Below are positions 1-8,011 of a DNA stretch of 13,748 nt, piece by piece; the first letter of the stretch is position 1; each line of letters opens with the position of its first letter. The stretch is taken from assembly GCA_004151065.3 (NCBI GenBank), contig NWUY0300100240.1, forward strand, positions 1-13,748, read 5' to 3'. The stretch comes from Larix sibirica (lineage: Eukaryota; Streptophyta; Pinopsida; Pinales; Pinaceae). The translations under genes were made by a program, and so were the position numbers. The notes under the pieces were generated by a model that was not told the origin of the DNA, searched no databases, and saw only the letters and a list, made by a program, of their open reading frames with translations.

Positions 1-582
1 AGTCTCAGATCAAATTGTTTGCTTCAAACTCTGCGGTCCAATATAAACTATAATCAACATGCCTACATAAAAACATGCTTTGGAAATAGATAGAAACAAG
101 GCTCATTCATCATGTGCCTTTAGAATAAATAGAATTGACCAAACATGTAAAAAAAAGAAAAAAAATGGCATCATCCACTTTAGTCTCAGATCAAATTGTT
201 TGCTTCAAACTCTGCAGTCCAATATAAATTATAATCAACAAGCCTTAAAAGTACATAAAAACATGCCATAGAAATAGATAGAAACAAGGCTCATTCATCA
301 TGTGCCTTTAGAGTGAATAGAATTTGACCAAACATATCTCAATCCTATATTCTTACAACCTGCAATATTTCTCATATATAAGTTGGTAAGCAAGGTTCAT
401 AACTAATCTAACTCATAATTCACAAAGTTACGCCTCAAAAGTTCATAAAAATGAGGGCCATACATTGTGTACCTCGAGAGAAAATACAATTGGCCAACAA
501 ATCAACCCTATATACAACGCATAATTTTTTTCAGCTATAGGTTGGTAAGAAGGTTCATAACTAATATAACTCATAATTCACT
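1..582. repeat. Degenerate tandem repeat, about three copies
   Basis: AGTCTCAGATCAAATTGTTT starts at 1 and again at 182 (period 181), with shared TAGATAGAAACAAGGCTCATTC and TCATCATGTGCCTTTAGA blocks. A third, more diverged copy begins near 431 (GCCTCAAAAGTTCATAAAAA). The block GTTGGTAAG..AAGGTTCATAACTAAT..CATAATTCAC recurs at 382-423 and 541-581. The first copy is cut by the window edge. No coding signal is seen. Confidence 0.8.
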
Positions 583-739
583 TACATTTAAAACTGACTG
601 GCTGGTTAGAAATGGAACCCATATACATAATGGGACTATATGGGACCAAGAATAGCATAGTTAGGTTGTACATTGTATATACCTCTTACGGATTTATACA
701 ATCCATTCATCAAAAATATATTTTTCTCCAATTAACAAA

Positions 740-793
740 TACTTGAAGTATCGAGTATTTGGTTTATACTTGAAATATCGAGTATTTAAACCA
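740..793. repeat. 21-bp direct repeat with flanking inverted heptamers
   Basis: TACTTGAA(G/A)TATCGAGTATTT occurs at 740-760 and 767-787 with one mismatch. TGGTTTA (760-766) and TAAACCA (787-793) form an inverted pair around the second copy, and each unit is itself partly palindromic (AAATACT..AGTATTT in the first). Confidence 0.7.
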
Positions 794-2330
794 AGGCATT
801 TTAAAATTAGCATGTATTTATGCCGAATTATGCTTGCATATATACCCAATTATACATGTATTTTTACTAGTACAGTTTTCGATAGGTCTAAATCTTAACA
901 AGATGTTAATTAATTGGTCATACCAAGAATTATTCTCAGAATCCTTATTTCATCTGTCACATCATCCATGACTTACTTTACCAAACAAAAGAAATTATTT
1001 TTTCTCGGATTTTTATATTTTTACATAACAAACATTTATTATCGCAGAAGGGGTGAATTGTATAACCCGGCAGACACTCAAAACACCAAATAGAAGTAAA
1101 TACCTTTGAAAGTGGTGACTATAATTGTATACCGTGATATATCTTTTAATGTCGGTAAATTAGTCAACCACATAATACTTATGATGCTTCTAAAATTACA
1201 ATTGCATTGTTTAACAATCATTTTTTTAACTATCTCATCAATTGACAATATGATATTCTCTTCCATTTCTTGCTTGGCACAACCCACATTCAAAATTACA
1301 TGTTCAGTAATATGCTCAAGATATTACCAAGATTCCTCTATTTGAAATTTAAAATGCTCAAGTTATTATTAAGGTTTATCCTAGTCGAGATTTGAGACCA
1401 TCTGATAGTTCGAGCTCCTCGAATATTTCAATTAGAAATTGATCCATTCTGTTTTTCAGCATTAAAATGCCACCGACCATTAATGAAATATACTGATTGT
1501 ATCCCTCTAAAAATGTGCATATGGAAGAATCTCGTGAAAACTATGTTCAAAACATCTTAGACGTGAAATAAATTGCTCTGATAGTAAACAGCAACCTATC
1601 ATTATCTGTAATCATGTAATAAATGCTAAGGGGTAGACATTCAACAAGATGTCTTAACTGAAGCTCAGATAAATGCGGAGATGATAACAAAGTTTGTTTC
1701 CATTAACGACTTTCCAAGAACTCGGGAGAATCGATTGTAGTAAATGTGAACTAGTTGTCAATGGACCCAGCATGCGAAATTGGCCATTCCAACCACTCTA
1801 TGATCCAATCGATTTCCAACTCACCACAACTTCGACTACCAGGTTCAGAATCAATCTCATAAAAGCAAAATGAAAAAATAGACCAGTATATGTTCCTGCA
1901 GCTCTCCGAGCTCTCCGTGAAAAATGATGCACTTGCAAATAGGGGCATGTCCAATCTTAACATTTTCACTTTAATATTGTCATTCCATGTATCAAGAGCA
2001 ACTTATATATCTTATAAACGGAACTCATATTGCATTCATTTTCTATCAAAAATGTTTAGACTTCGATATCACCAAATAAAAAACATAAATCACAGAGACC
2101 TCAAGTCATTTGTAAATTACATTCCAGTTGCACTTTTCCTTCATTTATAGTGATAGAGCATGCCGGCCAGTCAATATGAAAGGTCAAAACATCATAACAA
2201 TGCTTAAAAAGTACGAAAGTTCGATATACTTTAAAACAGTTGGTCTTGAAAGGCTAACAAAACCCAAAGAGTAATCATAACAAATGTTCTATCAGTTAAA
2301 AAAAGCTCCTATAGATACAGTTAGATCTTG
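794..2330. other. No supportable gene
   Basis: This is AT-rich sequence. Overlapping frames on both strands at 1078-1345 and 1751-2150 lack coding composition, splice support or a recognisable family. I see nothing definite here. Confidence 0.5.
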
Positions 2331-2349
2331 TTGAGAGTTACATTGAAGA

Positions 2350-3080
2350 ACAGAAACCTTTATCACAACAGATCATTCGGCAAAATATCGTTAACTATCA
2401 ATCATTATAAAAGCCACATTTGTTCGCACACTAGTGACGTAAAGGACTTACTGTTCTACTTATTAAAGGATATCACCATTATGGCCATTAGCTTGTGGGG
2501 AAAAGCAATTGATATGTATATCTAGGCTATACACTTTCAGAAATAGCAGTAAATGTGTGCAGAAACAGTCGGTTCCGAAACTACATTAAAATTAGTTTAC
2601 TTTCAACTGCCTAGATCGTGAAGATATAAAACCTTTATTAAGATGTCGCAAGTAAAAGACTTTGCCTGCCTCATCACAAGAGATCATTGGCTACAGATCA
2701 TTGCACGCCATTCCCTAAAAGCATAACTCGTAACATAAAAGGATTTCCTTTTCTAATAGTTAAGAATACAGACTAATATGGCCACTAGCTTGGGGTGAAA
2801 AACTAATCGTATGTATACCTAGGCTATACATTTAGCTTAGAAAATATCGTAAATGACAAAAAATAGAATCCATATTACTTCCAGAAAGAGTATGTAAACA
2901 GCATGCGGAAGATGCAGATACAATATATAAAAACCATTCCATGTATAGAAACAATAAATTCACAAACTTGGCTGTTAAATAAAAAAGAATTATTTTACTC
3001 AACTGCCCACGTCATCAAGATGTAGAACTGTTTTTTAGGTGTTTGCAAGAAAACAACTTTGCCCTGAAATTCACTCGCAA
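2350..3080. repeat. Old tandem duplications, period about 300 bp
   Basis: ATCACAA(C/G)AGATCATT occurs at 2362 and 2673, ATGGCCA(T/C)TAGCTTG at 2481 and 2778, and CTAGGCTATACA at 2522 and 2819, in the same order and at offsets near 300. A further block (CAACTGCC..ATC..AAGAT, then TTTGC) links about 2604-2665 with 3000-3062. The copies are well diverged, so the events are old. Confidence 0.7.
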
Positions 3081-3089
3081 ATTTTCTCT

Positions 3090-4064
3090 AGTTAAAAAAT
3101 AAATAATGCCTATCAATCAATTACAGAACCAAATAAAGGGACAAAACCAATACGGAAACGGAATCACTTACACTTCATCACTGACTCCACTGCAATCACT
3201 TGAGAGGCAACAGACATGAAGTGCTTATAATGTACAAGGGATCGCCTGATGAGGGAAAACATTAAAATACATTTGTTTCCATAGGCCATCGTAATCTCAA
3301 CCGTAAATAGAGTCCGAAATTATGTTCGTAACAACACGCAAATCTGAACAAGGTGGTCAAGTATTTCTTATGTGCACTACATTGTATACAAACTACCAAA
3401 ATGATTCCAAAGAGATAAACTGTTCTAAGAGAAAAAGGAATTAATTTCAAACAGAAAAAGCATAGTAAAGTCACTGAATATGAAAATATCATATATGATA
3501 AAACACCTGGTCTTGAACGAGTAATGCTAGCTAGACTTTCGACAGGCAAAAATGATCCAACATGAATACCTATGGTCCACAAATCCTTTAATACATAATA
3601 AACAATGTCCTCAGTTCACGAGGCAAAAAATGCAGAATGTAGCTATTATTAGATCAAAGAGCTATCGCTTCCAAGTGTATCTACGTACTGACACAATCTA
3701 GCCATGGAGGAAGCAAATGATATGATCAAAGAGGAAACAACAATTAAATGAAAGAGGGTGATGTTAAATACAGCTCATAAAAAATAAGAATACTGCAAAT
3801 TGTATTTATAAGAACACGCCTGTAGAACAACTGCAAGAGCCTGTGCAAAAGAAAAAAAGCATACACAGATCATGGCCGCCGTGGCATTCATAGTACAAGG
3901 ATCATGAACTTACTATAAATGATTGGAATTTATAATGAGGTGAATCAGGACATCAGGACATCTAATGAAACTGTGTCAAACAGAAATGGTTGCCAACCAA
4001 ATAGGATTTGATAACATGAGCCTATTCCTCCTACCAATATAAGACAAAGCTCTATCCCCAAATC
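3090..4064 (-). other. 3' UTR / downstream flank of the minus-strand gene
   Basis: This stretch follows the stop codon in the direction of transcription. I see no clear AATAAA signal close to the stop, and plant poly(A) signals are loose, so the transcript end is not placed. A minus-strand frame at 3262-3582 is hydrophobic and unlike the gene upstream. It may be chance, and I do not call it a gene. Confidence 0.35.
3841..3913 (-). other. Candidate 3' UTR intron
   Basis: On the minus strand a consensus donor GTAAGTTC at 3913 is followed 73 nt later by a strong pyrimidine tract and acceptor (TTTTTTTCTTTTGCACAG). The donor lies about 151 nt after the stop codon at 4065. If spliced, the transcript would carry an exon junction well downstream of its stop, which is a known trigger for nonsense-mediated decay in plants. 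The splice signals are seen; usage is inference. It could also be a chance match in the 3' flank. Confidence 0.3.
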
Positions 4065-4100
4065 TTACTGTTCAGATCGTGAGCGTGACCTCCATGTGTT
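4065..4100 (-). CDS. Terminal coding exon, Arg-Ser C-terminus with stop
   Basis: After a 92-nt intron (4101-4192) the acceptor TTGTTTCCCTTAAAATGCAG opens a frame of 11 codons (N-T-W-R-S-R-S-R-S-E-Q) ending in TAA at 4065-4067, covering residues 147-157. Joined to the previous exon it gives E-P-L-N-T-W-R, an acidic-to-basic ending of the E-P-L-x-x-W type that I associate with plant chromatin proteins, including PDS5-like cohesion factors. That association is from memory and unverified. The alternating R-S could be a phosphorylation site or a nuclear signal. The exon is very short, so the evidence is the phase match, the splice signals and the plausible ending. The alternative is that translation ends at the in-frame TAA at 4184-4186 and this is 3' UTR. 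Confidence 0.58.
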   Translation of the reverse strand, partial: NTWRSRSRSEQ

Positions 4101-4192
4101 CTGCATTTTAAGGGAAACAACTTGAGAGGTGCCGATATCATACAATCCTTGGAAAAATAGAAAGAAAAAGACTGTTACAAATTTTAATATAC
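4101..4192 (-). other. Intron, 92 nt, with immediate in-frame stop
   Basis: This intron runs from GTATATTAA to TTAAAATGCAG and lies in phase 0. The TAA in its first nine bases is in frame with the preceding exon, so retention would end the protein after Val-Tyr instead of the 11-residue Arg-Ser tail. Confidence 0.55.
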
Positions 4193-4356
4193 CAGAGGTT
4201 CATCATCTGAGTTCCTTGCCCCACCATCGGATGAAATCCCTGTTTTATCCTGTTCTGTTCCACTTTTTACTCCTCTAGTTACTTTAGACTTCTTCACAGT
4301 TCCATCTGTTGGTGTACTCGAAGATGTCACCTGTCTACCCTTTCTGCTCTCCCCTC
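4193..4356 (-). CDS. Penultimate coding exon, Lys/Ser/Gly-rich tail ending DDEPL
   Basis: This exon joins the one at 7712 across a 3,355-nt intron. Two leading bases (GA) complete a Gly codon, then 54 codons end in phase 0, 164 nt in all. The acceptor is TTTCTGTTTGTTGCCACCTGAAG and the donor is CCTCTG followed by GTATAT. It encodes residues 92-146: basic patches (S-R-K-G-R-Q near the start, K-K-S-K-V-T-R at 113-119), a Ser/Thr-rich stretch, and the acidic end N-S-D-D-E-P-L. The frame also reads two codons into the following intron and hits TAA at 4184-4186, so a retained intron would make a slightly different, shorter C-terminus. The acceptor lies at the edge of a 122-bp tandem duplication, so a near-copy of the splice site sits 122 nt upstream in the intron. 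The coding evidence is good; the family is uncertain. Confidence 0.7.
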
Positions 4357-4603
4357 CTTCAGGTGGCAACAAACAGAAAACAACTTTTTGTTAAATGTAA
4401 ACAAAATCTAGAAATCAAATTGCATAAGAACAAGAATATTCCAAAACATGCTCTCACGGTCTTGCACAACATATATGCCTTCAGGTAGCAACAACTAGAA
4501 AAACAAACTTTCTGTTAAATGCAAAGAAAAATCTAGAATTCAAATTGCATGAGAACAAGAATATTCGAAAACATGCTCTCAGGGTCTTCCGCAACATATA
4601 TGC
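4356..4603. repeat. 122-bp tandem duplication including the 3' splice site
   Basis: Two adjacent copies (4356-4477 and about 4478-4603) share CCTTCAGGT(A/G)GCAACAA, TCTAGAA(A)TTCAAATTGCAT and ACATGCTCTCA(C/G)GGTCTT blocks, differing by scattered substitutions and small indels. The left edge coincides within a base or two with the exon boundary at 4356/4357, so the intron now holds two copies of its polypyrimidine-acceptor region. Confidence 0.85.
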
Positions 4604-4665
4604 ATTTGAAAAAACAAATTACCAGAAACAATGAATTTAAATAGTTTGACACTCCATTCCACACA

Positions 4666-4816
4666 CAGGTCTTTCCTAAGTTATTTCACAGGTAGGTAAT
4701 AAGCATTGCTCATGAATGAAGGATTTTAATCTTAACACCTGTCTCAGGTCTTTCCTATGCTAATTCACAGGTAGGTAATAAGCATTGCTCATGCATGGAG
4801 GATTTGAATCTTAAGG
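4666..4816. repeat. 79-bp tandem duplication
   Basis: Copies start at 4666 and 4745 with CAGGTCTTTCCTA and share TTCACAGGTAGGTAATAAGCATTGCTCATG and GGATTT(T/G)AATCTTAA blocks. Few differences separate them, so the event is fairly recent. It lies in the same intron, directly beyond the 122-bp duplication. Confidence 0.85.
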
Positions 4817-5115
4817 CCTATGTCCAGTTTTCAGTTTTGCTTTCTGAATCTCCACCCTCTCCTGATCGACAGTTGAAAATTTCTTTTAAAGAATAGCAGT
4901 TTCAACTCCACATCAAAAGGTTTTGGAGACTGAGTTTGCAATTTGTTATAAATATTTACTAGTAACCTAACCAAATCTGGAAAACAGATGTGCTCTCAGT
5001 TCTGCAATAGAGCAGATTTATAATAATAAATAATAATCTATTTTTAAGGTCACAGCCTATCCACATACCAAATTGATGTATAAGACCCCCTTGTTAAATA
5101 ATCCAAAAATGGACT

Positions 5116-5259
5116 TCAAAAGAAACAAGAACTCAAAACCAGAATTATTTCCTCAATGCATTCCCCTATAAGTTTTTCTTTGTGATCATTCACCATCTCT
5201 TTTTCTTTGGGATCATCCACCATCTCCATATCACAAGCTTCTAATTTGTTACTTGTAAA
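5116..5259 (-). other. Exon-like small open frame with 27-bp in-frame tandem repeat
   Basis: On the minus strand an open frame of 48 codons runs from just after TAA (5260-5262) to TGA (5116-5118). It contains two adjacent 9-codon units (E-M-V-D-D-P-K-E-K and E-M-V-N-D-H-K-E-K) at 5226-5200 and 5199-5173, followed by L-I-G-E-C-I-E-E-I-I-L. A possible acceptor, AAATTAG at 5242-5241, would join it in phase to the exon at 7712 (G plus AA gives Glu). No good donor is seen: CTG|GTTTTG is phase 0 and does not fit the next exon. It could be an alternative terminal exon, a decayed exon, or chance. Confidence 0.3.
5173..5226. repeat. Tandem repeat, 2 x 27 bp
   Basis: Copies at 5173-5199 and 5200-5226 read TTTTTCTTTG(T/G)GATCAT(T/C)CACCATCTC, with two differences. 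The period is a multiple of three, which keeps the minus-strand frame open. Confidence 0.9.
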
Positions 5260-5695
5260 TTAACTTTGGAACATGGGTCAAGTATATATATGGATTGAAC
5301 ATGGCATTTGCTGTAAAAATTAAACCATATTAAACAGCTACATCAAGACTCAGGAATCTTGGGATTGTTATCACAGAACCCGTTGAATTGAACAGCTAAA
5401 ATCAGTTAATACTTGACACAATGCACTATGCATATTGTGAAAAGCCTATGGTGCAAGATTTAACAAAGGGGCACGCTGACTTCTAACATGTCATACCAAC
5501 GTTTCTTTGTAAGGCGCCTCCTCACATAATATCGTCCATTAATGGAAAAATAATAATAAAATAGTGAAATACGGTAAATGATTTGCATATATTACATAAT
5601 GATCATATATATAGAAGATGTACAGAGAGGGCACGTCTAAGCATCATTTCCAATACATATTAATTATAATATTTAGTTACATGGCACGCCCTTAC

Positions 5696-5732
5696 TTCTT
5701 GAGATTCTTGAGATGCTTCATCAATGAAGCAT
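5696..5732. repeat. 9-bp direct repeat abutting a 9-bp-arm palindrome
   Basis: TTCTTGAGA occurs twice in tandem (5696-5704 and 5705-5713). It runs straight into ATGCTTCAT-CA-ATGAAGCAT (5713-5732), whose arms are perfectly complementary with a two-base spacer. It may be a small hairpin or the scar of an excised element; no function is assigned. Confidence 0.6.
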
Positions 5733-6387
5733 AATAAGAGGCCTGACAGTAAGTTTGCTATATGATGACATTTCTACATTGATGTAATCCGAAAGATATC
5801 CACTAGAAATCAATCTTGACAAGAATTTTGCAAAAACTTACTCTGGACATTACTAGAGCGTTGCTGAATTTTGGCTGTTTGAATTTTTGTACAGATCTTC
5901 AATTTCACCACTTGAAACATGTTGAAGATCTTCAGTTTCCTTTTCTCATTCCTCAAACTGATCATGATGTACATATTCTGGTGACAGATCCTGGTGCACT
6001 TGGAACTGTCTTTCAGGGGAGTAATTTCATCAATCGGCAATTAGTTATCTCTAATATGAAATATTATACTGGCTTATTTTTAATTCGTTTTTTCCAATTT
6101 TCAAATTCTCGACTTCTGTTAGTAAAATGTGGTTATGCTTTTGTGGCTTATAAATTTTAGTGTCTATATCCAGTGTTTCATCTGTTGATTTAGTCTTCTG
6201 ATGTTTTGTAGCTACCCTTTTTAAACAACAAACCAGAACAGTGAGACTTGTGTTTTGGGTTTTTAGACAACCTGTCTTTAAAGTTTGTTTCGAAAATGAC
6301 CCTAATGGCTTTTCTACATTTTACAGTATATATCTGTTGTAGTACTAGCAATGCAATACTAAAGTCCAATGTCATAAAGCCAGATTA

Positions 6388-6574
6388 TGTTAGGTGGCAA
6401 TGTCATGAGTTATAGTGTCATTAACAATACTTGCGTGAGGTAGGCATTATAAACCACACCATGAATAAGCATATAAGAGCATCTTCCTCACTGTATCCAA
6501 CGACTCTTTATAATAAACAATCCTATATTCTATATTGTCTCTATTTTACTAGTTTGTGTATTCATTGTTTAGCA
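6388..6574 (+). mobile_element. Copia/TRIM-like LTR (187 bp), inside the gene intron
   Basis: The segment starts TGTTAGG and ends in CA at 6573-6574. The next base begins a primer binding site, as expected for a 5' LTR. It contains TATAAG near 6472 and AATAAA at 6512-6517, plausible promoter and poly(A) signals. The 187-bp length suits short Copia LTRs or TRIM elements, non-coding LTR elements with LTRs of roughly 100-250 bp. I found no second copy downstream and no matching 5-bp target duplication (GATTA precedes it), so the element is probably truncated or its partner LTR is diverged. It runs antisense to the host gene. Confidence 0.5.
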
Positions 6575-6584
6575 TGGTATCAGA
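6575..6584 (+). other. Primer binding site for initiator tRNA-Met
   Basis: TGGTATCAGA immediately follows the CA end of the LTR. It is the standard plant Copia/TRIM primer binding site, complementary to the 3' end of initiator tRNA-Met. This is the strongest single sign that the preceding 187 bp is an LTR. Confidence 0.65.
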
Positions 6585-7200
6585 CTTCATAACCTACCTA
6601 AGATGTATTCAAACAAGGGAAGCTGGATGCATAGAGTTGCACAGAAACAACAATGAAGATTTGCCATGGAAAGACAAGGTTTGCCATTTGGAACAAGAAT
6701 TTCATAAATCAAAATAGTTTTATGTAGTTTTTCTAGTTAAGTAGGCATTTAATCTTCACATCACCCCGCCTAAACAATTACAGATGCTCTGAAAGGCAAA
6801 TTTCTACAAACTCAACATCTAAATAGTAGCCAGGTACAAATATATTCAAACAGAATGAGCACATTTGTGTACCTAAGAGCATTATTCATCGTTACACACA
6901 CTTACAAATATCAATGATTCAAACAATTGATTGGCAGTCCTAAAAAGAACATTTACAATTACTTCAATGAAACAATAGAAAGCACAACAATATCTCCTGA
7001 TATTCCAGTTCTGGGATATTAGAAAAAATCACTGCCAATGCTATTTGTTTCCTTGTATGCATCAAATAGGTAACAAAAATTTACATGTTTAGCCACACAA
7101 AGGCCAAATTTTACTGAATCTTAATCACGAGTGCAAATTGAGAGGGAAAACAAGTCTTAAAAAATAATGTAGCTAGAGAAAACAGTTATAGGGGAACCCT
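6585..7200 (+). other. Internal region after the primer binding site, non-coding
   Basis: No gag or polymerase-like frame follows the primer binding site, and no polypurine tract plus second LTR was recognised. This is either the non-coding interior of a TRIM or ordinary intron sequence after a truncation. An imperfect inverted repeat (ATATTCCAG, two bases, CTGGGATAT) lies at 7000-7019. Confidence 0.25.
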
Positions 7201-7711
7201 CAAATATAAATATGCCGTAACAAACAATGAAAAAAATCTTTATCAGTCTATTTTCCTGGAGTAAACATTACAAACAATTGACTACCACTGTGACGAGAAA
7301 ATATTCTGCAATACTTTTCTAAATTCTCCCTTCAAATTTCAGGCAATAATTTTCTATTGTAAGCAACACTCATTTCTCTTTAATGTCAGTCTCCAATATT
7401 CTACCGAAAGTGAATTTTAATTCAGCAAACCTTACATTCAATTCAACCAAACATTGAACAAAATGGCTAACCTCAAATTACTTTCTGAGAACTTCAGAAG
7501 GCTACACCAAGGATGAGAATTAGTGGCACCTACACAAAGACTTGTGGGAGACAAAACAAAAGGACCTTTTCTTATGACAAATAAATGAAATCTGAAGAGA
7601 CAGATATCACACCCTGTGCTTTCTGAGGAGGTACAATGGTTGAAATCCATTTTTGTTAAAAATATAGTACAAATCAAAATACCGATACATGTTTTTATGA
7701 AAGATGTTCAC

Positions 7712-7911
7712 CTTGCTTTTGTTTCCTTCCCCTACTGCCACTTGTCGGTTGATCGGTATTTTCTGGAGACATAACAGTGTCTGCAATGACTTCTGAAGCA
7801 CTCTTTTCAGATAAACCAGCATCAGCACTTTTTACCAATGCCCCATTGTCATCAGGCTTCATATCCAACTGCAATCTAGAATCCTTCCTAGTTTTGGAAG
7901 AATGTGATCCC
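7712..7911 (-). CDS. Internal exon, Ser/Lys/Asp-rich low-complexity segment
   Basis: This 200-nt exon follows the previous one after a 100-nt intron (7912-8011). The acceptor is TTGCGATGCAG and the donor is CAAAAGCAAG followed by GTGAAC. The phase fits exactly: one leading G completes Arg, 66 codons follow, and one trailing G is completed by GA in the exon starting at 4356. It covers residues 26-91 of the visible tail. It is hydrophilic throughout, with many Ser, Lys, Asp and Glu and few aromatic residues, as expected of a disordered nuclear tail. A basic patch R-G-R-K-Q-K-Q closes the exon (residues 85-91), and an S-P site (M-S-P-E) lies mid-exon as a possible phosphorylation site. The frame stays open past the donor to a stop at 7695, so intron retention would add only a few residues. 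The coding call is firm; the function is unknown from this exon alone. Confidence 0.72.
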
Positions 7912-8011
7912 CTGCATCGCAAATCAGAAAGGCATAAAGAAACTATCTAAAACAACAAAAAGATAAAGAAATGGTTTATGAAACCAAACTCATTTAGAAT
8001 GCATGCCATAC
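7912..8011 (-). other. Intron, 100 nt
   Basis: This short plant-type intron runs from GTATGGCATGC to GCGATGCAG and is AT-rich. It interrupts an Arg codon between its second and third bases. Confidence 0.65.

Larger units (their letters stand above)
4357..7711 (-). other. Long intron (3.36 kb) carrying duplications and a retroelement LTR
   Basis: This interval is bounded by the donor CAAG|GTGAAC at 7711 and the acceptor CTGAAG at 4357, and the flanking exon phases match. Inside, from the 3' end of the intron outward, are a 122-bp tandem duplication, a 79-bp tandem duplication, a short exon-like frame with a 27-bp in-frame repeat, a palindrome near 5720, and a Copia/TRIM-like LTR with primer binding site at 6388-6584 on the opposite strand. 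Open frames at 5816-6160 (+) and 7438-7677 (-) lie here but show no recognisable family. The intron is inferred from sequence alone; additional small exons could be hidden in it. Confidence 0.6.

Noticed and set aside
1751-2150. Overlapping open frames on both strands
   Set aside because: No coding composition, family resemblance or splice context was found.
3262-3582. 106-codon minus-strand frame, hydrophobic
   Set aside because: It lies in the 3' flank of the gene, has no recognisable domain, and its composition reflects AT-rich sequence.
5816-6160. 114-codon plus-strand frame, the longest in the window
   Set aside because: It has no family resemblance and no splice support. It sits in the intron upstream of the LTR, and chance or a decayed element fits as well.
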